Source: Lonsdalea iberica (GTDB lineage Bacteria; Pseudomonadota; Gammaproteobacteria; Enterobacterales; Enterobacteriaceae). From it: 64,000 nucleotides of DNA. The stretch covers positions 1 through 64,000 of the forward strand of contig NZ_LUTP01000015.1 of assembly GCF_002111585.1 (NCBI RefSeq), in the 5' to 3' direction. Within the stretch, counting starts at the first letter, position 1. Every line of letters starts with the position of its first letter. This document shows positions 53,938-63,515 of this stretch, in pieces. The notes under the pieces are model-generated. The model was not told the origin of the DNA. It did not search any database and saw nothing but the letters and a program-made list of their open reading frames with translations. Position numbers and translations under genes: made by a program.

Positions 53938-56060
53938 TTAGAAGTCTACGCTGGCGCGCAGTACCACTTCCCGAGGTTCACCCACGGATACGCGCAGGTT
54001 GCTGCCGCTGGAGGGATAGTATGTTTTGTCGAACAGGTTTTTCACGTTCAGCTGCCATTTCACCGCATAGCCGTTGATGGGCAGGCTGTAGGAGACAAAG
54101 GCATCGGCGACGGTGTATTCGTCCAGCGTGAAGCTATTGGCGGCATCACCCGCACGGCGGCCGACGTAGCGCGCGCCAGCGCCGACGCGCAGGTTGTCTC
54201 CCGCATGCAGCCCAAGGTTGCCAAAGTCCTGCGTCAGGAACAGCGATGCGGTGTGACGTGCCGCGTTCGGCATCCGGTTACCGTTGTTGTCCGGGTCGGA
54301 GGTGACACGTGCATCCGTATAGGCGTAGGAGCCAATCAGGCTGAGCGAATCGGTCAGCTTGCCGGCCATATCCAGCTCAACCCCTTGCGAACGGACCTTG
54401 CCAGCGGTGCGCGTGACGGTTTCGCCGCCCACGTCTTCGCTGACCATCACGTTGCTTTTGTGAATATCAAACAGCGCGATGTTGGCGGTGATACGATTCG
54501 GCAAATCCAGTTTGGCGCCGATTTCATACGATTTGCCCAGTTCTGGCGGCAGCGCGCCAATCTGGGTGGCAATCGACGTGTTGGGCTTGAAGGACTCGCT
54601 ATAGCTGGCGTACAGCGACGAGTAGGACGTCAGGTTGTAAACGACGCCAGCGCGCGGAACGAGCCGTCCATATGAGCCATCGGTGTTGGTGACGAAGGGA
54701 CGCCCTTTGCCGGACATCACGTCGAAGTGGTCGTAGCGCAGCCCGCCGAGCAGCATCCAGTTGGCGTTAAGGCGGATGGCATCCTGCATAAACACGCCGG
54801 TGCTGTCGACGTTTTCACGCTGGTCGCTGTCTGCGGCGCTGACGGACGTCGACGCGGGCAGCAGGCCGTAGACCGGGTTGTAGACGTTGAAATTAGTGAC
54901 GGCGGTGCCGCGGATCATATCGCCGCGGTAGGTTCGGTCAGCTTCATGATCAACGCCGAACAGCAGCTGATGGTTGGTCTGTCCCCAGTCAATATCGCCA
55001 TTCAGCGTTAGCTGTACGGCCTGCGACTGACTGTGCGCGTAGCCGGTCGAGTCGGCCTGACGGGTCAGATCGCCGGTCGTCGCGTTGTATTTGGTGGCGC
55101 GCGCTGGTTATCGTTGTAGCGGTTGCGGCTATAAGCATAAGTCAGGCTGGTTTTCCAGCGGTCGGACAGGTTGTGATCCGCCTGGAAAGTCAGGGTGTCC
55201 TGATCGCCTCGGGTGGCGTTGTAAGTTTCATCAAAGCGGCGGTCGCGCGGCACATCAACCGGTTTGCCGGTACGGCTGTCAATCACCGTGCCCCGATCAA
55301 ACGGCGTCAGGTACTCCTGGTGCTCGTAGGCGACGCGCAGAGTTGTGTCATCGCCGTACCACATCAGCGATGGCGCGATGGTCGTTTGGCGGTTGCGACC
55401 GAAGTTGCGCCAGTAGTCGGTTTCATCGTGATCGACGATCATGCGATAGGCGAGTCCGGAGTCGCTGATCGGGCCGGTGACGTCCAGCTGTCCGCCGCCG
55501 CCGTTGAAGCTGCTGTTCCAGCCTTCTATATGAGTTTTCTGCACCAACTCGGGCTTTTTGGTGATGACGTTAATCACGCCGCCGGGTTCGCCCATGCCGA
55601 ACAGCATGGAGGCAGGCCCTTTCAGGACTTCGACACGTTCGCTGGTCGGCGTAAAGTTACGCGCCTGAATGGAACGCACGCCGTCATGGAAAATCGACCC
55701 GTCACGGTTATCCCCGAAGCCGCGCTTAATCAATGCATCCTGCGTTCCGCCCAGCGTGTTGGCCTGGGTAATGCCGCTGACATTGTAGAGCGCTTCGTCG
55801 ATGTTGGTCGCCGACCAATCCTGAAGCACTTGCTGCGGGACGACGTTAACGGCCTGAGGGACGTCCAGCAGGCGGCTTTCGGTACGCGTACCCGTTACCG
55901 TCTTGTGAGGCTGATAGCCGCTCTCCTTGGCGCTGGAGGGCGTCGTGTCGCGAGTCACGACCAGCGTCTCTTCTTGCTGTGCTTGTTGTGTCGCCGCGTG
56001 CGTGGTGAAAGGCATGACGGCCAACAACGGCCAGCCTTTGCGCCATAAGTGATTATTCAT
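53938..56060 (-). pseudogene. TonB-dependent siderophore receptor, frameshifted
   Basis: Two adjacent frames together encode one ferric-siderophore receptor. The upstream part (56060 to about 55100) has a signal peptide (cleavage near THA), a TonB-box-like ETLVVTR, and a plug domain with ESRLLDVPQAVNVVPQQVLQDW and LKGPASMLFGMGEPGGVINVI. The downstream part (to 53938) continues the barrel and ends VLRASVDF with terminal Phe. At 55096-55105, in an alternating GC run, one base is missing relative to the expected QARATK reading; the total length of 2123 is one short of 708 codons. The gap between the parts is open in the second frame, so this is a single frameshift or a sequencing error. It overlaps the binding-protein gene by eight bases. 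FhuA/FcuA-like family is likely. Confidence 0.85.
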
Positions 56061-57171
56061 GTGATAACTGACTCCAATAGGTCCCTGAAAAATCGATCGG
56101 TAAAAACTGCTGATAGAGTTGTTGTAAGGTGTGTTGTGGGTCGATATCGCTAAACAGCGATGGGTAGAGCGCCCTGGCGAACATTTCCACCATCACGACG
56201 TGATAAGGGCTGAGGTAAAAGTTGTGCCACATGCTCCACGCTCTGCCGGATTGCACCGCGGTCAGATGAGACAGCAACGGCTGTTGCCGCAGCAGCGTGT
56301 TAAAGCTGTCGTTCGCCTCTTGCGGCGTGACGTCCGGGCCGAGCATCAGGTTGGAGACGCGTTTTCCTTCCGGTCCGGCCATCCCGGTGGCGATGTAGAC
56401 TTCAGGTCTGGCGGCCAGCGCCTGTTCCGGGTTGAGTTCGCCATACACGCTGTGGATGGTGCCTTTGGCGATGTTGTCCCCGCCGGCGAAGTCCAGCAAC
56501 TCGCCTAAATTACCGTTGACCGCGGTGGTGCAACAGGTGTCGCGCCGCCCCAGATGCAGGTGCAGCATGACGGTGGTTCTTTTGCCCTGATAGCGGCTGA
56601 GACGGTCGCGGATGACGTCCATATGCTGCTGATAAAACGTGCTGAAGGCGGCCGCGCGTTCGGGACGATTTAGGGCCTCTCCCAGTAACTTGAGGCTGGG
56701 CAGGGTGTTTTTAATCAGTTCGATGCGTAGATCGACATAGATGTAGGGAATACCCGCTTCCGTCAGGATGTGCTGCAAGCGCTGCTCGTTATCCGATCCT
56801 TTCGCCAGACGCGGCAGGATCACCAGATCGGGTTTCAGCGGCAGCAGCATTTCGGCATTGATCGTGTTGAGGTTGCCGTTGCCCAGAATCGGGATTTGGG
56901 CGATGGCCGGGAATTTCTGGGTGTACTGATGCCAGCTCTGGGCGTCGTAGCGAGCGAGATCGTTGGGCCAGCCCACGACGCGCTGCGCGGGATTGCCGGG
57001 TTCCAGCAGCGCGAGCGTGTACAGCATGCGGCTTTCGCCCAGTATGATGCGCTGGGGGTTATCCGGGATGCTAACCTGGCGTCCCAGGATGTCGGTGACG
57101 GTTTTTGCAGGAGAAAGCGAACTGAACAAGCTGCAAATCAGCAAAGCGATGTAAGGAAATACTGGGCGCAT
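56053..57171 (-). CDS. ABC transporter periplasmic binding protein, iron-siderophore type
   Basis: This 372-residue protein has a signal peptide (MRPVFPYIALLICSLFSSLSPA), then TVTDILGRQVSIPDNPQRIILG, the typical beginning of the FecB/BtuF-like class, with PDLVILPRL and a conserved RRDTCCTTAVNGNLGELLDFAGG segment. It should deliver a ferric siderophore to an inner-membrane ABC permease not encoded nearby. ATG 57171 is chosen over TTG 57189 because a GGA lies nine bases upstream. It is upstream of and overlaps the TonB receptor; a Fur-like palindrome precedes it. Confidence 0.85.
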   Translation of the reverse strand: MRPVFPYIALLICSLFSSLSPAKTVTDILGRQVSIPDNPQRIILGESRMLYTLALLEPGNPAQRVVGWPNDLARYDAQSWHQYTQKFPAIAQIPILGNGNLNTINAEMLLPLKPDLVILPRLAKGSDNEQRLQHILTEAGIPYIYVDLRIELIKNTLPSLKLLGEALNRPERAAAFSTFYQQHMDVIRDRLSRYQGKRTTVMLHLHLGRRDTCCTTAVNGNLGELLDFAGGDNIAKGTIHSVYGELNPEQALAARPEVYIATGMAGPEGKRVSNLMLGPDVTPQEANDSFNTLLRQQPLLSHLTAVQSGRAWSMWHNFYLSPYHVVMVEMFARALYPSLFSDIDPQHTLQQLYQQFLPIDFSGTYWSQLSHE

Positions 57172-57202
57172 GTAAAGTATCCGTGTCAATCAAGCAGCGA
57201 AA

Positions 57203-57221
57203 GATAATAATTATTATTGGG
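57203..57221 (-). promoter_or_regulatory. Fur-box-like palindrome upstream of the siderophore-uptake pair
   Basis: ATAATAATTATTAT (57204-57217) is a perfect 14-base palindrome within GATAATAATTATTATTG, close to the Fur consensus GATAATGATAATCATTATC. It lies about 32 bases before the binding-protein ATG, where repression of the promoter would work. Confidence 0.75.
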
Positions 57222-57354
57222 ATTTTCAATACAGATAATGCAGGGGTATCGGGGGAGAAATAAAAAACCTGCTATCTCAAAGACATTTAGCGTGTTTCGT
57301 AAATAAATAAAATGCGCTCAGGCGCGGGAGCCAGGCATTGAAGGGGAGGTTAGG

Positions 57355-57452
57355 CGATAGCGTCCGTTTCGCCTTGAGCGAATCGACACGCTATCGGATA
57401 AGTGCGGCGGCTCGCCGAGGGCCGAGGGCTGAGCGCCCGGCAATCGGCGAGC
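57355..57452. repeat. Two tandem hairpins after the amino-acid ABC permease
   Basis: Hairpin 1: CGATAGCGT (57355-57363) with ACGCTATCG (57388-57396), inner stem TTCGC/GCGAA. Hairpin 2: GCTCGCCGA (57410-57418) with TCGGCGAGC (57444-57452), inner GGGC/GCCC. Hairpin 2 begins a few bases after the permease stop codon on the minus strand. They probably end or stabilise its transcript. Confidence 0.6.
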
Positions 57453-57456
57453 GTAC

Positions 57457-58314
57457 TCAGGAGGCGTCTTTGCGATCGTGGCGTTCGTAGCCGCGAGCGA
57501 AATGGCGCTCAAGGCGGGTCTGCAACAGCTCTAGAACCATCGACATCAGCCAATAGATCGCGGCGGCGGAGGTCAGCATTTCCATGTAGTGATAGGTGCT
57601 TCGGCCGTAAGACTGCGCCAAAAAGTTCAACTCCCATAGGCCCATCAGAGAGACCAGCGACGAATCTTTGATCATGGAAATAAACTGCGAACCCGCGGGC
57701 GGGATAATGATGCGCAACGCCTGCGGTGTGATGACGTGCGTGATGATTGTCCAGCGAGATAGCCCCAGCGCCATCGCGGCTTCTTTCTGACCGCGCGGCA
57801 CCGACAACACGCCGCTGCGAATGGTTTCAGCCAAATAGGCGCCATAGTTGAGCGACAGCGCGATAATGCCTGAGGTAAAGGCACCCATCACGATACCGAC
57901 CTGCGGCAAGGCGAGGTAAATGATGAGTACCTGCACCAGCAGCGGCGTTCCGCGAAATAACGACACGTAGAACGTGGCGCAGCCGAAAGCCAGTGCGCTT
58001 GAGGAGAGGCGACCGATAGCGGTGATCACGGCGAGCAGGATGCAAAACAGCATGGAGATGACGGTGATGACAATGCTAAGCACCGCGCCCTGAATGAAGC
58101 CGTCTGGCGACAAGTGCAGCCCTAACATGGACGGCAGTTTCTGACGTATCAGGTCAGTATCCAGCTGCATGCTGGCGAACAGCCAGAAGAGCAGTCCGAT
58201 CAGCAGTAGCCAGGTCAGTCCGGCCCGAACGCGGAATCCCATACGATTGTCCCGGCTCCGCGCCGGAGCCCCCATCTTATTGTGAGGCGAGGAAGACGGT
58301 GTGTGCTGAGTCAT
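57457..58314 (-). CDS. Amino-acid ABC transporter permease (HisM/GlnP family)
   Basis: The 285-residue membrane protein has an N-terminal segment (WLLLIGLLFWLFASM), a polar-amino-acid permease domain and the EAA motif YGAYLAETIRSGVLSVPRGQKEAAMALGLSRW. It should act with the preceding binding protein, whose stop it overlaps by one base (TAATG). ATG 58314 is chosen; the frame is open to 58350. Only one permease and no ATPase is encoded here, so it either forms a homodimer with an ATPase made elsewhere or is a remnant. Substrate unknown. Confidence 0.88.
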   Translation of the reverse strand: MTQHTPSSSPHNKMGAPARSRDNRMGFRVRAGLTWLLLIGLLFWLFASMQLDTDLIRQKLPSMLGLHLSPDGFIQGAVLSIVITVISMLFCILLAVITAIGRLSSSALAFGCATFYVSLFRGTPLLVQVLIIYLALPQVGIVMGAFTSGIIALSLNYGAYLAETIRSGVLSVPRGQKEAAMALGLSRWTIITHVITPQALRIIIPPAGSQFISMIKDSSLVSLMGLWELNFLAQSYGRSTYHYMEMLTSAAAIYWLMSMVLELLQTRLERHFARGYERHDRKDAS

Positions 58315-59135
58315 TATTGGGCAATCTCGGTGATGTCTTCGCCAAACCACTGCTGGGAGATGCGCGACATCGTCCCGTCGGCGCGCAGGGCGTTAAGGGT
58401 TTCCGCCAGCTTTGCGGTCCACTCGGGGTCGCCTTTATCGGTGGCGATCCAGTTGGGTTCGGCGTAGAGCGTTGAGACGACGCGCAGCTGCGTCATGCGT
58501 GCCAGACGCGGCTTGGCGGTGATGCGATCGGAGATCACGGCATCCAGGCGTTTGCCGGGACCGAGCGCCAGATTCTGGAACGCGATGGCCTCATCGGTCG
58601 GGATCGCCTGTACGCTCTGGAACGGGAAGCTGATCGGCTTGCCACCCGGGATCACGAGGCTTTTGTTGAGATAGCTTTCATAGCTCGATCCAAGGCCCAG
58701 TCCTATGCGTTTATGACTGAGGTCCGCCGCCGATTGGATCTGTTTTTCGTCCTTATGCACGATCAGCACGGCGTAGGTGCTGTAATACGGCGTGACGAAA
58801 TCGAGGACTTTTTCACGTTCGGGGTTCGGCGTCATGGAACAAACGCACAGGTCCCAGCGCCCCTGCCAGCGTCCGCCGACGATGGCTTCCCAACCTGGCG
58901 TCGCTAATTGCAGTTTGACGCCGAGCTTCTGTGCGATGGCCTTAGCGACATCCACGTCAAAACCGATCAGCTGATTATTGTCATCGATGTAGCTGAACGG
59001 CGGATAGTCGTTGAACAGGACATTGCGCAGAACACCGGTCTGGTTGACCCGGTCGAGTGTAGTTCCGGCCTGAGAGGGGATGCTGGCGGCGCACATCGCC
59101 AAGCCGAGCATCATCAATGTGAAAAGTTTTTTCAT
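58314..59135 (-). CDS. Amino-acid ABC transporter substrate-binding protein
   Basis: This 273-residue protein has a signal peptide cleaved near SQA (residue 23), then the SBP family 3 signature: NDYPPFSYIDDNNQLIGFDVDVAKAIAQKLG (about residues 42-72), PGWEAIVGGRWQGRWDLCVCSMTPNPER and late DAVISDR. The family binds polar amino acids or related compounds in the periplasm. It is the first gene of a two-gene unit with the permease. Substrate is not deducible from the sequence. Confidence 0.88.
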   Translation of the reverse strand: MKKLFTLMMLGLAMCAASIPSQAGTTLDRVNQTGVLRNVLFNDYPPFSYIDDNNQLIGFDVDVAKAIAQKLGVKLQLATPGWEAIVGGRWQGRWDLCVCSMTPNPEREKVLDFVTPYYSTYAVLIVHKDEKQIQSAADLSHKRIGLGLGSSYESYLNKSLVIPGGKPISFPFQSVQAIPTDEAIAFQNLALGPGKRLDAVISDRITAKPRLARMTQLRVVSTLYAEPNWIATDKGDPEWTAKLAETLNALRADGTMSRISQQWFGEDITEIAQ

Positions 59136-59383
59136 TTGTTTTCCCTATTAATCAGGATGCTAACTCTAAAATCCCTTTTACAGAATGGCGGCTCTCAGCG
59201 GTAAAAGCACGCTCGAAAGAAGTATCTTATAAATAGCAGGCGTGTCCTGTCAGCTATTACTCGCGCCGAATGACGACTCGCCGAACCTTGCGGCCCCGGC
59301 TTCAGGATCGTAAACGGGTAAAAAGCGGGGGAGAATACTCATGATAGGCCCCGTCGGCAAGTGCGTTCGGGGCAAAAGATGAT

Positions 59384-60022
59384 TTAGTCGGCGGCGTAGC
59401 CATGCGGCGGGATACGAATACCGTCCAGCCAGGCTTCGTTGTCTTTCATTTTCAAACGACCCCCCAGCAACCAATTGATCGCCAGCGGATAAATGGTGTG
59501 CTCCTGCGTTTGCACTCTCGCCTTCACATCTTGCTCTTCGTCATCGTCGAAGATGGGAACGCGCGCCTGTAGCACAATCGGTCCGCCATCCAGCGCTTCT
59601 GTGACAAAATGCACCGAGGCGCCGTGCAGCCGGTCACGATTTTTCATCGCCTGACGGTGCGTATGCAGACCAGGGTATTTCGGCAGCAGGGAAGGGTGAA
59701 TATTGAGTATTTTCCCCTCGAAGCGGGAGACGAACTCGGCGCTTAGTATGCGCATATAGCCCGCGAGCACGATGACGTGGGGCTGATACTTTTCTATTTC
59801 GTCCGCCAGCGCCGCGTCATAAGCGGCGCGGTCGACTTCATCGCTCGGGGATAACACGTGCGTCGGAATGTTAGCGTCCTGTGCACGGGCCAATCCCCCC
59901 GCTTCGGGATTGTTGCTGAACACGGCGACGATCTTGCCCATGACGCGATTGCGTTCACAGGCAGAGATCAGCGTTTGCAGGTTAGTTCCTTCACCCGAAA
60001 TCAGCACAACGATATTTTTCAT
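59384..60022 (-). CDS. purN: PurN, phosphoribosylglycinamide formyltransferase
   Basis: PurN formylates GAR in the third step of purine synthesis, using 10-formyl-THF. The 212-residue protein has the N-terminal [13 protein letters not shown] phosphate loop, the folate/catalytic [13 protein letters not shown] and [18 protein letters not shown] with the catalytic Asn-His pair, and the conserved [13 protein letters not shown] with Asp. It overlaps purM by four bases and is translated with it. Confidence 0.98.
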   Translation of the reverse strand: MKNIVVLISGEGTNLQTLISACERNRVMGKIVAVFSNNPEAGGLARAQDANIPTHVLSPSDEVDRAAYDAALADEIEKYQPHVIVLAGYMRILSAEFVSRFEGKILNIHPSLLPKYPGLHTHRQAMKNRDRLHGASVHFVTEALDGGPIVLQARVPIFDDDEEQDVKARVQTQEHTIYPLAINWLLGGRLKMKDNEAWLDGIRIPPHGYAAD

Positions 60023-61059
60023 GCGTTAATAACCACGGTTTCTCCGGTATCGGTGCCGTTAATGTTACCGATTTTCCAGGCTTTTTCACCGTTGGCGTTC
60101 AATAGAGCTATCGCCTCTTCAACCTGCTCGGCCGGCAGGGCGACGATCATCCCCACGCCACAGTTGAAGGTGCGGTACATTTCATGGCGGCTGACATTGC
60201 CGGCTTTTTGCAGCCAGTTGAAGACAGACGGCCACTGCCAGCTGGACTCGTCGAGAGTCGCCTGCATGCCTTCCGGCAGAACGCGTGGAATGTTTTCCCA
60301 GAAGCCGCCGCCGGTCAGGTGGCAGATGGCGTGAGCATCCATTTTCTCAATCAGCGTCAGGATGGATTTCACATAGATTCTGGTGGGTGCGAGCAGGTGA
60401 TCGGCCAACGGCTTGCCGTCAAGCTGTTCGGTGGCCGGATCGGTGTTGCTGAATTCCAGAATTTTGCGTACCAGCGAATAGCCGTTGGAGTGCGGGCCGC
60501 TGGAGGCTAGTGCGATCAGGGCGTCGCCTTCTTTGACTTTGCTGCCGTCGATGATTTCTGATTTTTCGACCACGCCGACGCAGAAACCGGCGACGTCATA
60601 ATCTTCGCCGTGATACATCCCCGGCATTTCGGCCGTTTCGCCGCCGACCAGGGCGCAGCCGGACTGTTTACAGCCTTCGGCGATGCCGGTAATGACGCTG
60701 GCGGCGGTGTCCACGTCCAGCTTGCCGGTGGCGTAGTAGTCGAGGAAAAACAGCGGTTCGGCGCCGGCGACGACCAAATCATTAACGCACATGGCGACCA
60801 GGTCGATGCCGATAGTGTCATGACGTTTCAGGTCCATCGCCAGACGCAGTTTGGTGCCCACGCCGTCGGTGCCGGAGACCAGCACGGGCTCACGATATTT
60901 TTGCGGCAGGGCGCACAGGGCGCCGAACCCTCCCAGACCTCCCATGACTTCCGGGCGTCGAGTTTGTTTCACTACGCCTTTGATACGTCCGACCAATGCA
61001 TTGCCTGCATCAATATCCACGCCTGCGTCTTTATAGCTGAGAGAGGTTTTATCGGTCAC
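60019..61059 (-). CDS. purM: PurM, phosphoribosylformylglycinamidine cyclo-ligase
   Basis: PurM makes AIR from FGAM with ATP. The 346-residue protein has the N-terminal [22 protein letters not shown], the ATP-site [33 protein letters not shown], and C-terminal [16 protein letters not shown]. It begins with GTG (61059), as E. coli purM does. A PurR box lies 66-81 bases upstream. It is divergent from upp. Confidence 0.98.
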   Translation of the reverse strand: MTDKTSLSYKDAGVDIDAGNALVGRIKGVVKQTRRPEVMGGLGGFGALCALPQKYREPVLVSGTDGVGTKLRLAMDLKRHDTIGIDLVAMCVNDLVVAGAEPLFFLDYYATGKLDVDTAASVITGIAEGCKQSGCALVGGETAEMPGMYHGEDYDVAGFCVGVVEKSEIIDGSKVKEGDALIALASSGPHSNGYSLVRKILEFSNTDPATEQLDGKPLADHLLAPTRIYVKSILTLIEKMDAHAICHLTGGGFWENIPRVLPEGMQATLDESSWQWPSVFNWLQKAGNVSRHEMYRTFNCGVGMIVALPAEQVEEAIALLNANGEKAWKIGNINGTDTGETVVINA

Positions 61060-61124
61060 TGCGGAGTCCCCACGAAGGTTACGTTTGGTGATTGGAAAAT
61101 GAAGCGGGGCAATTCTAACAGCGT

Positions 61125-61140
61125 AAGCAAACGTTTGCGA
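61125..61140 (-). promoter_or_regulatory. PurR box upstream of purMN
   Basis: AAGCAAACGTTTGCGA contains the perfect palindrome GCAAACGTTTGC and matches the PurR consensus ACGCAAACGTTTGCGT at all but the outer bases. E. coli purMN is a known PurR target. Confidence 0.92.
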
Positions 61141-61242
61141 GCGGCGCGTGCCGGCGGGGGCTTTCGGGAAAACAGGCCTATAATTCCCCGAGCGGGTTGA
61201 TCTGGATCAGCCATGGCCGTAGGTTCTCGCTTGCAAAAGCGG

Positions 61243-61262
61243 TATAATCCGGCGATTTTTTT
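61243..61262 (+). promoter_or_regulatory. upp promoter -10 and T-tract start region (UTP-sensitive reiterative initiation)
   Basis: TATAAT (61243-61248) is followed six bases later by G-A (61254-61255) and seven T (61256-61262). E. coli upp starts within GATTTTTTTTG and is regulated by UTP-dependent slippage on that tract, with start-site switching. The same layout is present here. Only the -10 is clear; the -35 is weak. Confidence 0.75.
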
Positions 61263-61291
61263 GCCGTCCGTAGCCGAAGGGGAGAAGAAAA

Positions 61292-61918
61292 ATGAAGATC
61301 GTAGAGGTAAAACACCCACTAGTCAGACACAAGCTGGGCCTGTTGCGCGAGCAGGATATCAGCACCAAGCGTTTTCGTGAGCTGGCGTCGGAGATCGGGA
61401 GCCTGTTGACGTATGTCGCCACGGCAGATTTGGTCATGGAGAAAGTCACCATCGAAGGGTGGTGCGGGCCGGTTGAAATCGACCAGATCAAGGGCAAAAA
61501 AATTACGGTTGTGCCGATTTTGCGCGCCGGTCTGGGGATGATGGAAGGGGTACTGGAAAATCTGCCCAGCGCGCGCATCAGCGTGGTGGGGATGTACCGT
61601 GATGAAGAAACGCTGGAGCCGGTGCCGTATTTCCAGAAACTGGCGTCCAATATCGACGAGCGTATGGCGTTGGTGGTTGATCCGATGCTGGCGACCGGCG
61701 GTTCCATGATCGCCACCATCGACCTGTTGAAGAAAGCCGGCTGCAAGCGTATCAAGCTGCTGGTGCTGGTCGCGGCCCCGGAAGGGATCGCCGCGCTGGA
61801 GAAAGCCCATCCGGATGTTGAGCTGTATACCGCATCTATCGATAAAGGGCTGAACGAACACGGTTACATTATGCCGGGCCTGGGCGATGCCGGGGACAAG
61901 CTGTTCGGTACCAAATAA
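61292..61918 (+). CDS. upp: Uracil phosphoribosyltransferase
   Basis: Upp salvages uracil to UMP with PRPP. The 208-residue protein has [20 protein letters not shown], the [15 protein letters not shown] loop, the PRPP motif [12 protein letters not shown] (about residues 128-139) and the uracil-binding [16 protein letters not shown] end. GGGGAG precedes the ATG. A terminator lies between it and uraA (61933-61956), with partial read-through known in E. coli. Confidence 0.99.
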   Translation: MKIVEVKHPLVRHKLGLLREQDISTKRFRELASEIGSLLTYVATADLVMEKVTIEGWCGPVEIDQIKGKKITVVPILRAGLGMMEGVLENLPSARISVVGMYRDEETLEPVPYFQKLASNIDERMALVVDPMLATGGSMIATIDLLKKAGCKRIKLLVLVAAPEGIAALEKAHPDVELYTASIDKGLNEHGYIMPGLGDAGDKLFGTK

Positions 61919-61932
61919 GCAGATACGATGAG

Positions 61933-61956
61933 CCGGCTGAAGAGCCGGTTTTTTTT
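61933..61956 (+). terminator. Rho-independent terminator of upp
   Basis: CCGGCT (61933-61938) pairs with AGCCGG (61943-61948) around GAAG, followed by eight T. Confidence 0.9.
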
Positions 61957-62088
61957 GGCTTATTTTGCGGGTAAGGCCGTCTGCGCCGATGAAGTCACGG
62001 CGGGTTGCCCAAAGATGTCGTATTGAAGCGGATGCGACCGCTTTACTGATTGTTTTTTTCAACACCTGAGAGAGAAAGGAATAACAAG

Positions 62089-63378
62089 ATGACTCGTCGC
62101 GCCATCGGCGTTAGTGAACGGCCACCGTTGTTACAAACCCTCCCGTTAAGCCTACAGCACCTGTTTGCCATGTTCGGCGCGACGGTGCTGGTTCCGATCC
62201 TGTTTAAAATCAATCCCGCCACCGTATTGCTGTTCAACGGTGTCGGGACGCTGAGCTATTTGCTGATCTGCAAAGGAAAAATACCTGCCTATCTGGGATC
62301 CAGTTTTGCGTTCATCTCTCCGGTGCTGTTGCTGCTACCGCTGGGCTACGAGCTGGCATTAGGCGGATTCATCATCTGCGGCGTCCTGTTTTGTCTGGTG
62401 GCGTTGATTGTCAAAAAAGCCGGGACCGCCTGGCTTTCGGTCATGTTCCCTCCCGCGGCGATGGGCGCTATCGTGGCGGTAATAGGACTGGAGCTGGCCA
62501 GCGTAGCGGCCGGGATGGCGGGACTGTTACCCGCCGACGGCGCGAGCGTCGATACCAAAGCCATGATCGTTTCGCTGGCGACGCTGGCTGTGACGATTCT
62601 GGGATCGGTGATGTTTCGCGGTTTTCTGGCCATCATCCCTATTCTGGTCGGCGTATTAGCGGGGTACGCGCTATCCTTCTTTATGGGCATGGTGGATCTG
62701 ACGCCGGTCGCACAGGCTCACTGGTTTGCTCTGCCGACATTCTATACGCCGCGTTTTGAGTGGTTCGCCGTGTTGTCCATTCTTCCGGCCGCGTTGGTGG
62801 TGATTGCCGAACACATCGGGCATTTGGTGGTCACGGCCAACATCGTCAAGAAAGATCTGATGCGCGATCCCGGGCTGCATCGTTCACTGTTCGCTAATGG
62901 GATCTCCACCGTTTTTTCCGGCTGTTTCGGTTCCACGCCGAACACGACCTATGGCGAGAACATTGGTGTATTAGCGTTGACCAAGGTCTACAGCACCTGG
63001 GTGATCGGCGGCGCTGCGGTGTTGGCTATCCTGCTGTCCTGCGTCGGTAAGCTGGCGGCGGCGATCCAGGCGGTCCCCGTGCCGGTGATGGGCGGCGTAT
63101 CGCTGCTGCTGTATGGGGTGATTGCTGCGTCAGGTGTCCGGGTGTTGATCGAATCGAAGGTGAATTACGATAAAGCGCAAAACCTGATCCTGACGGCGGT
63201 CATTTTGATCATTGGAGTCAGCGGCGCGAAGGTACACCTCGGTGCCGTCGAACTCAAAGGGATGGCGCTGGCGACGGTGGTGGGGATTTTCCTGAGCCTG
63301 CTGTTCCGCGTGATTTCTCTACTACGCAAGGAAGAAGTTGTACTTGATCCGGTAGATGAGGAAGAGCATTCCCATTAA
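62089..63378 (+). CDS. uraA: Uracil:proton symporter UraA
   Basis: UraA brings uracil into the cell. The 429-residue inner-membrane protein of the NCS2/NAT family has about 14 membrane segments and conserved blocks such as FAMFGATVLVPI, AYLGSSFAFISPV, AIVAVIGLEL, the family motif region FGSTPNTTYGENIGV and the late GVSGAKVHL. AAAGGA precedes ATG 62089; the frame extends to 62050. It follows upp, as in E. coli. Confidence 0.97.
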   Translation: MTRRAIGVSERPPLLQTLPLSLQHLFAMFGATVLVPILFKINPATVLLFNGVGTLSYLLICKGKIPAYLGSSFAFISPVLLLLPLGYELALGGFIICGVLFCLVALIVKKAGTAWLSVMFPPAAMGAIVAVIGLELASVAAGMAGLLPADGASVDTKAMIVSLATLAVTILGSVMFRGFLAIIPILVGVLAGYALSFFMGMVDLTPVAQAHWFALPTFYTPRFEWFAVLSILPAALVVIAEHIGHLVVTANIVKKDLMRDPGLHRSLFANGISTVFSGCFGSTPNTTYGENIGVLALTKVYSTWVIGGAAVLAILLSCVGKLAAAIQAVPVPVMGGVSLLLYGVIAASGVRVLIESKVNYDKAQNLILTAVILIIGVSGAKVHLGAVELKGMALATVVGIFLSLLFRVISLLRKEEVVLDPVDEEEHSH

Positions 63379-63391
63379 TGTCGTGACAAAT

Positions 63392-63422
63392 GTCGCCGCT
63401 GTCGCTAGCCGACGGCGGCGAC
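63392..63422 (+). terminator. Strong hairpin between uraA and hda
   Basis: GTCGCCGCTGTCG (63392-63404) pairs with CGACGGCGGCGAC (63410-63422) with one T-G pair and a CTAGC loop. No T-run follows, so its role as terminator is uncertain. Confidence 0.5.
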
Positions 63423-63515
63423 TGACCCCGGCGGCAGGTGTGCTGTCGGTTCAACAGGGGAAAGTTTCTGTGATAGACTTGCCCCGTTTTCCTGCCCGTT
63501 AGGTTTGAGGTGCTT

